Source: Solen grandis (taxonomy: Eukaryota > Mollusca > Bivalvia > Adapedonta > Solenidae). From it: a stretch of 64,000 bases of DNA. Position 1 is the stretch's first letter. The number at the start of each line of letters is the position of its first letter. Shown piece by piece: positions 57,125 to 64,000 of the stretch. Location: positions 11,132,956-11,196,955 of the forward strand of contig CM037778.1 in NCBI GenBank assembly GCA_021229015.1. The letters are read 5' to 3'. Both the position numbers and the translations under genes were made by a program. A model generated the notes under the pieces. The model had not been told where the DNA came from. It was given only the letters and a program-made list of their open reading frames with translations, and made no database searches.

Positions 57125-58560
57125 TAGTGGTGGGTCGCCAATGGGCAAAGGTGACAGATGGGGGGTTGTGATATCTATTTTTATCCTTTTAAAAAAAATG
57201 GGAAGGGGACAGATGGGGGGGTTTTGATATCTGGGCTTAATGTAATGAAAGTACAGATGGGGGATTGTGATACTAGTCTTTAAGTAAAGATAGGGGCAGA
57301 GGGGATTGGGGGATTTTCTGGTCTTTAAAAGTTAAAGATAGGTGACAGAAGGGGGTTGTAAACTAGTCAAATAATGAAGGTTACAGAAAGGGGGATTTTG
57401 ATATCTGGTCTTAATGTAAAAGAAGGTTTACCAAAGGGGGATTTTGAATCGGTTCCCAATGTAATGATAAGGGTGCCCGATGGGGATTTTTGATATCTAG
57501 TCTTAAAGTAATTTTAGGGACAGATGGGGGGTTGTTTAAAATCTGGTTTTTAATGTAATTTATAGGTGACAGTGGGGGGTTTTTGATATTTTAGCCCTTA
57601 AAAGTAAATTTATAGTGAAAAGATGGGGGGTTGTGAATTTTTTGGTCTTTTAAAGTAAAAGAAAGGGGACAGGGTGGGGGGTTGTATATCTAGGCTTTTT
57701 TTTAATAAAGGTGCCCGATGGGGGATTGTGATATCCCAGTCTTAATGAAAAGTAGGTTACAGATGGGGGGTTTTTAATCTCGTTTAAATAAGAAAGGTTT
57801 ACAGAAGGGGGGTGGGGCCCCGGTCTTTAAAGAAAAGATTGGTAAAAGATGGGGGATTGTGATATCCCGGTCTTAATGTAATGATAGGTTTACAGAAGGA
57901 GATTGTGATATCTGGTCTTAATGTAAAGGGAAAGGGGACAGATAGGGGATTTTGATAACTGGGCCCTTTAAAGTAATGATAGGTTTACAGGGTGGGGATT
58001 TTTGATTTTCTATCTTAAAAGTAATGATTTGGTGACAGATGGGGGATTTTGAAATCTGGCTTAATGTAATGATAGGTGCCCCGGGGATTGGGATATCGGG
58101 GCTTTAAATTTAAAGATAGGGGACAGATGGGGGATTTTGATAAACAAATCTTAAATTTTTTGATAGGTGCAGATTGGGGATTGTATATCTATCCCTTTAA
58201 AGTAATGTGGGGACAAAGGGGGATTTTGGGGTTTTATCTAGTCCTTTAAAGTAATGATAGTGACAAAATGGGGGTTGTGAAATTTTTTCCCTTTAAAGTA
58301 ATGATATGACAGATTTGGGGGTTGTGTATCTGGTCTTAATTTTAAAGATAGGGGGACAGATGGGGGATTGGGGATATCTGGGCTTTAAAGTAATGAAAGG
58401 GGACAAAAGGAGGATTGTGAAAACTTTTCTTAATTAAAGAAAGGTGACAATGGGGGATTTTGAAAATCTGGGCTTAATGAATGAAAAGGGGCCCAAAGGG
58501 GGGGTTGGTGAAAACTAGTCTTAATATAATGGAAGGTTACAGAGGGGGGTGGGCTTGCTT
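57125..58560 (+). repeat. 45 bp minisatellite, about 30 units
   Basis: Tandem units with the consensus GACAGATGGGGGATTGTGAT, then ATCTGGTCTTAATGTAATGA, then TAGGT (45 bp). Units differ mainly by homopolymer-type changes, consistent with base-call noise. One further degraded unit follows a SINE at about 58795-58840. Confidence 0.9.
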
Positions 58561-58602
58561 GACTGTTTTTTTGTTTAAAACCTTTTCTTCCACAGTATTT
58601 TT

Positions 58603-58790
58603 AGTCATATAAACGACATTTAGCTAATTACAGGGGGAAAGGGTACCCCGAAAGCAAGGGGGCATCTGGGAGAACCCGACCCCCACCACAAGCCAGCTGG
58701 AAGGGTTCCCCACATGTAAATCCGAAAGGGAACCCCCCCGGGAAATTCCCAACCCCAAAACGATCTAGTCCCCTTTCTTTAATGATTTTG
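58603..58790 (-). mobile_element. tRNA-derived SINE, degraded copy
   Basis: The same family and orientation as 598-797. Shared words in order are AGTCATATA, TAGCTAATT, CAGCTGGAA and CACATG. It lies within the right end of the 45 bp minisatellite, since a unit resumes at 58795. Many differences from the other copy create G, C or A runs. Confidence 0.6.
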
Positions 58791-61700
58791 GGAACCCAAA
58801 AGTAGGAATTTTTGATATCTGGGCTTAACAAAAGAAAAGGGAAAAGATGCTTACATGTAAGATTTAAAATGTACAAAACCCCAAGACTAAACGAAGGGGT
58901 TTTATAGGTAGCATTGTACTGGATCTGGGTTTTACATAGTTTTGCTTTTGGGAAAATTTTTCCTTATTTTTTTAATCATTTTTATAAAAATAATTTTAAA
59001 AATTTTATTTTTACTATGAATTAAGTAGAATTTCGATGAAAGTTAATGAAAAAAGCTTTCTTCAGGTAGTGACTTTCATCCAACAAAAAAACCAAATCTG
59101 CCAAGTTTTTCCCCTGAAAAAACATTTGAAAAAAAATTGGCCCAAAAATGGATAATTTCCCATTGTAAATTTCAAATATCCCTTTTCCGGGGAAAGTAAA
59201 ATGTATTATTACCCCACAGTAGGTACAAAATGTTCCCTAAATATCTGTATGATTCAAAATTCCCCAATTTAACTTCACTTTTAAAAACCCTTTTGGGTTT
59301 AAAATCAGTGAATAGTTTGGATTTGAAGAAATTTAAAAATGCAAAAGGTAATGTTTTTTTTATGGGTGGGTTTTTTATTTTAAATTTTTTATTTTTGTCT
59401 AAGAGAAAAGTTTTTTTTTTTGTTTTAAAGGTTTTTTTGAAGTTATTCATTATAGTATCAGATTTTGGGAATGGGGCCCTTTTGATTTTATCAGACGGGG
59501 TTAAATGGAAAACACAGCTGTTTAAAAAAGTAAATAAACCAAATGTTAAATTTTAAAACAAAAAAGTTAAAATTTTCTTTAAATGTTTTTAATTGTAGCT
59601 TTGGGAATGCTGAAGGGGAAAAATTTTCCGCCCCTGTATGGTATCCCCCGGGGTTCAGAGAACAGCTGGTTGTTGTGGTTAAAATACATTGTTTTATCCC
59701 CTCTTGTCCTCTGGACCCCATTTCATGAATCCCCAAATATATTCTAATTGAGACGATTGCTGAACATTTGGGTTTCAGTCATGTCGGCTCAAGGTCAAGG
59801 TCACAAATTAAGGGTCATGTTTTTGAACCTTCTATTTCCTTACAAATTTTATTCCGCTCCCCTATCTCCTATACCCTTGAAAAGGTTTTAATTTAAAAAT
59901 TGCCCCAAATTAATGGCAAGGCTGATAAATTAATGACGGTGGCCAAGGATAGAGCATCCTCTCAGGGCCCGGGGGAGTGGGTATGATTCCCCCGCCCGCA
60001 ATACAAACCCCAAAATCATAAAAAAATTTGGGAAATGTATAGCTCCCTTTTCTTGGCGCTAAAACCCTATAAGGGGAGTTTCCGGGCTGGGTTTGGCCCC
60101 CGTTTTCAGGATAAGTAAATTTTGGGTTGGTACAAAGCACATGTCCCCACAGTGTGATAAATTTCAAAGGGAGCAAAATTTTTCTCAAGGAGACATCGTC
60201 CCCTAAATGACTGAAATTGTTAAAAACCCCCAAAAAACAAACAACTCAATTCCAATTTTTTGCAAAAAAACATTAAGGGAACTTGAAAATCAACACTGAC
60301 ATGGTTTCCCGTGATACAATTTGTCTTTACGTAACTTACCGAAAATATGACCAGGTCAAAAAAAAAGCATTCTAATATAAAAAGGGGAAAAAAACAAAAT
60401 TAGAATAATTATCCCCTCTCCTTTTAAAACATATAGCCCGTTTTCCCCCCAATATCTTAATACAGCAGTAATTACTTCCCCCCAATTTAAAAAAAAAAAA
60501 AATAAATAAATAAATAAGGGTGGTAAAACCCAAAAATTTTTGCTTTTCATTCTTTTACATATATACAAAATTCCCCCAAACCAAAAAATATTTCCAAAAA
60601 TAGCCCCCAAGCATTTTTTATATAAACCCAAAAACAATTTTTTTAAATATTTTAGAAATGGGTGCAAAATCTCTGATTTTGTGTTTTTTGTTTTGCACAA
60701 GAAAAACTACAAATTAAAAGTCTTGTTTTTGAGAACCCCCCATGCCCGTTTTATGGGGACCTATTAATGGTCATTATCATCATAAAACATTTTTTATGCA
60801 TCTCACAGTGCAAAAACATCAAAATTGCAAAATGTCAGTGAAAGACATTTATATCCTGAAAATGGGTAATTAACCCCCTTTAAATTTAAAACCCTTGAAA
60901 ATTAATTTTGGAAGCAAAAAAAACAAAAAAAATTTTTTACCCGTCGGTTAATGACTGCTGCCCCCAAACTGTTTTACCCCCGAAGGGGAGGGGAAACAAG
61001 TACTTTTTATGACCCGGCTTTTCCCAAAAGGGGACAGATTTGGGGGCACATGAGGTGTGTATAAGAAACATGAGACACCCCTACACTGGTGTACAAAGTG
61101 CATAGAACTCCTTTTATTTTCTTTTGAACTGATTTTTTACTGAATTTGTCTGTAAAATTTTTCTTTTACTTATTGTTACGAAAGTATTGGTAAATATCCT
61201 TATAGCAAACTCTTATTGTTGTTTTGACCTTTAAAACAATTTTTGTTAATTATTTTTTAAGGCTTTTCGTTTAAAAAAAAACCCAGGAAATTTAACTTGA
61301 TATTTTTTAAAATTTTAAAAAACTTTGATATTGAAAACTAATTTGTAAATTTGAAAGCATGGCAAAATTTAACCCCAATGTACATGTTTTTTGTTTCTAT
61401 TGTAATTATATAAAGCTGAAAAAACAAGGCTTTACACTAAATTTTAAATCTGAAGACACAATTTTTGTAAAAGGGACTTAAATATCAAAAATAATTTTAA
61501 ATTTTTCATATAAGTATTTTAAAAATTTTAATGATGCTCATTTTGTTTGGGTTTTGGGGTGTTTCATAGTGCCATGATCCCTTTCAAAACCTGACAAGAG
61601 GGGGGGGGCGGTGAGACCACAGCCACCACCCGGGAAAAACCCCGCACCAGAAACAAACCCAAAAAAAACGTGGTACCCCACACCCCCGCATGTTTGTACT

Positions 61701-63359
61701 TCAATATACTGAAAAAACAAATTTAAATTTTTTTTTTACATTAAAATTTCCCCAGAACTGTTAAAAGGCAAATTTTTTAGGGAAATTTTAAATTTTTTGG
61801 GGCCGGGGTTTATGTTTGTTCTACCAATTTTAAAATGTTTTCAGATTGGGGGTTGATATTTTGGGAGAAAAAATCTTTTACGAATTAAGAATATTAGACA
61901 ACCACAAAAATGAAAGATTCTACAGTAGTTTTTTTAAATGGTTTAAAAACTTATGGTTTTGATTGGGAAATTTTAAAATCAAATGTGGAAAGACTGAAAT
62001 TTAAATTTAAAATTAAATTCAGAGAAAGAATTTATTTATTAAAAAAAAAACTACAATTCCTAAAGGGAAATTTAAAAAATAAAAATTTTTTAAACAATAC
62101 CCTGTTTTTAAATATTTTGACTTAAAAAAAGAATTTTTCCGAATTGTAAATGTCATTCATTTACTTTTGTAAACCAAGCCAATTTAAATCACATTTCTCT
62201 GGGACACAGCACTCGATTTTGGATAAAAGACATTTACAATTCCAAGAAAATTATATTAAAACAACAAAAAAAGAAAGAAAAGGTTCCCTGAAAACAAACC
62301 CCTGGGTTGTTCGTCAAAGACCTCAAAACCATACAAATTTACGTCATTTAATGCGCAGGGAAAGTTTTTAAAAATTTTTTATGGAAAGTCATTTTCGTTA
62401 AATAAAGGGGACCACAGGAAAGTATTTTTTTAAAAGAGAAGTGTTCGTCTTGATATAAGGGTTTAAAAAAGCCAAAATATTGAAAAACTGTTTTTATAAA
62501 TATTCATTATTGTTTTTTAAAAAAATTTTTCAAATTTTTTTTTAAAAAATAAAAAAAAACACTATAAAACTTTTTATGGGCTTTCGGGAAATACAATATC
62601 ATTTTAAAAACATAATACTGTATTCAATTTTTTTCCCTCACAAAATAAAAAATTGTTTTTTTTAATCCTAAAAAACATTTAAACAACTCAAAAAGATGTG
62701 GACAGTCAGTAAACCCCAGTTTTTTAAAACTTTTGTATTGCAGTCAGGGAAACTGTGGGATGCGGGCCAAAGAAGGGCAGGTGGGGAAAAAGGTGGCAAC
62801 CTTCCCGGTGTGGGTGGCCCCGCTCAACGTCTGGGACCTCAAGGGAGTCACCCCAATTGTTTTTTCCCTTTCATAATATGATGGGTGGGTAGAATAAACA
62901 CCTTCAAATTTCCATTCCTAAACCAAGTAGAAAATGCTGGTCCAAGAGAAACCCTTTAAAAGTTTTAAACTTCATATTGCTTTTACAACGGGGATAGCAA
63001 GATCCTAAAATTTGATACCCGATTTCCCCAAACGCAAGAAATTTTGACAAAAAAGTTGATTTTTTTTTAATTTTATTATTTTGATTAATTTTTGGTTCCC
63101 CCTTTTCACATATCAATTTCCCTGGAGTCATGGTTTAAATTTTTTATTAGAGGGGGCGGGGGGATATATTTTTAATGCAATATCCAGCAATTTTTAAAGC
63201 TTATTAACCCCCCCAAACAAAGTTTTTGGGGGGGGGGGATAGGAGTCAACCCAGGGTGCGCCCTTTTAAAATTTTTTTGTGGGGACATAAAACCGAAAAC
63301 CACAAGGGAAATTTAAATTTCATAATTAAACAAAGGGAATGCATACAAAAACCCTTTTC

Positions 63360-64000
63360 CCCAATCTACTTTTAAGGTTTTCCCTTGTTCTTTTCCTTGT
63401 CCAAAAACTTAAAAAGTCAGTTTGATTTCAAAACTTTTAAAATTTTGGTTTTCCCCTTGAAGTCTCCCAAAAAGCCATAACTCTTCAAAGGGTTTCAGAG
63501 TATTGCCCTTTTTTTTTTTCCCTTGCCAAATCTTGTAAATCATTTTTCAAAAATTTCAACAATTTAAAGACAATAAAAGTGCATGCAAAAGAACCATAAT
63601 CTTTAAATAATTACGATTATTCCCTTTTGATTTTTTCCTTGCCCATTCTTTTTCCGTTGGTAAACTTCATAAAATTTCCCAAGACAATGAAAATCATGAC
63701 GCCATACCCTTCTTAGTTAAAATTTTCCCTTTTTTTCTTTTCCTTTCCAAATAAACTTTAAACACTTGGTTTAAAAAAATTTCCCAAAATTCAACAAATT
63801 TATAAAATTTGGTCAAAAAACCAAAATTTTCTTGGGTTACCTTTTTATTGCCCTTTTCTTTTCCTTTGTCCGAAGTCTTGTAAAAAAAGGTTGTTTCAAA
63901 ACAATTTCTTACGGTCCCCTTTTAGGAATGAGTCAAAGCCTAACTCTATTTTTGGGTAATTGTTATTTCCTTTTTTACTTTTCCTTTTTTCCCGCCAAAA
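63360..64000. repeat. Imperfect ~140-200 bp repeats at window end
   Basis: Repeated words (TTGCCCTTTT / TTCCTTGCC / CTTGTAAA / CAAAATTTCCC) recur at roughly even spacing, resembling the modular dispersed elements elsewhere in the window. Poor sequence quality prevents defining the unit. Confidence 0.35.

Larger units (their letters stand above)
54825..64000. other. Low-quality region with abnormal homopolymer runs
   Basis: From about 54825 the texture changes abruptly. Most of the sequence consists of runs of 3-10 identical bases (AAAA/TTTT/CCCC/GGGG), while short normal-looking islands remain (for example 60240-60360, 61080-61240, 62150-62350). The SINE copy at 58603-58790 and the minisatellite at 57125-58560 show the same distortion when compared with clean copies or between units. 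This is best explained by an uncorrected or mis-polished assembly segment. Frames here are not evidence of genes. Downstream ARPC1 exons could be hidden in this region. Confidence 0.85.

Noticed and set aside
62745..62880. GC-rich exon-like segment after TTGTATTGCAG, possibly an ARPC1 exon
   Set aside because: None of the three frames resembles the expected ARPC1 continuation, and the sequence quality is poor.
54835..63131. Many frames of 60-114 codons rich in Lys and Phe
   Set aside because: They arise from homopolymer runs in unreliable sequence and show no domain or splice context.

Overview
This window looks like AT-rich nuclear DNA from a mollusc, most likely a bivalve. It has spliced genes with GT-AG introns, short exons far apart, and many decayed transposons. 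It also holds dispersed elements with GTCCGTC-type microsatellites and about 145-165 bp internal modules, which I associate with bivalve genomes. Nothing bacterial, viral or CRISPR-like is present. The species cannot be named from the sequence.

Two genes are recognised with confidence, and both had to be read exon by exon because no long ORF shows them. On the minus strand, a canopy-family gene (CNPY3/4 type, a secretory-pathway protein) has exons at 48950-48851, 44704-44580 and 42885-42746. On the plus strand, the ARP2/3 complex subunit ARPC1 (a WD40 protein) has coding exons at 50788-50854, 51075-51226 and 51826-51931, plus a probable untranslated exon ending at 49241. The genes are head to head, with at most about 290 bp between the canopy start codon and the end of the ARPC1 leader exon, so they probably share a promoter. 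Both are incomplete here. Canopy stops after exon 3 and carries two frame breaks. ARPC1 covers about the first 108 residues before its intron is filled by a MULE transposon and then by unreliable sequence.

Layout. 1-9.7 kb: mostly unrecognised DNA with a tRNA-derived SINE, a TTAA-flanked MITE and a dead mariner transposase. 9.7-11.1 kb: an old ~730 bp tandem duplication carrying exon-like segments. 14.6-25.6 kb: an old tandem segmental duplication (core unit about 2.7 kb) whose two copies picked up different insertions, including a 5'-truncated LINE (20780-23483) whose target site can be read from the other copy. 28.7-35.9 kb: a second tandem array (two long units and a fragment), again with an insertion datable against its paralogue, plus a pyrimidine-rich minisatellite and a weak channel-like exon. 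35.4-37.2 kb: dispersed mollusc-type elements. 37.8 kb: a cysteine-rich exon-like ORF. 40.6-42.4 kb: a minisatellite, a 100-N gap and a modular repeat. 42.7-54.5 kb: the canopy/ARPC1 pair, each with a LINE fragment in its first intron, and the MULE. 54.8-64 kb: sequence with abnormal homopolymer runs that looks like an uncorrected assembly product, containing a 45 bp minisatellite and a garbled SINE copy.

The best leads are the divergent canopy-ARPC1 pair, the paralogous empty sites that date two insertions, the shared modular architecture of the dispersed elements, and the quality break near 54.8 kb.
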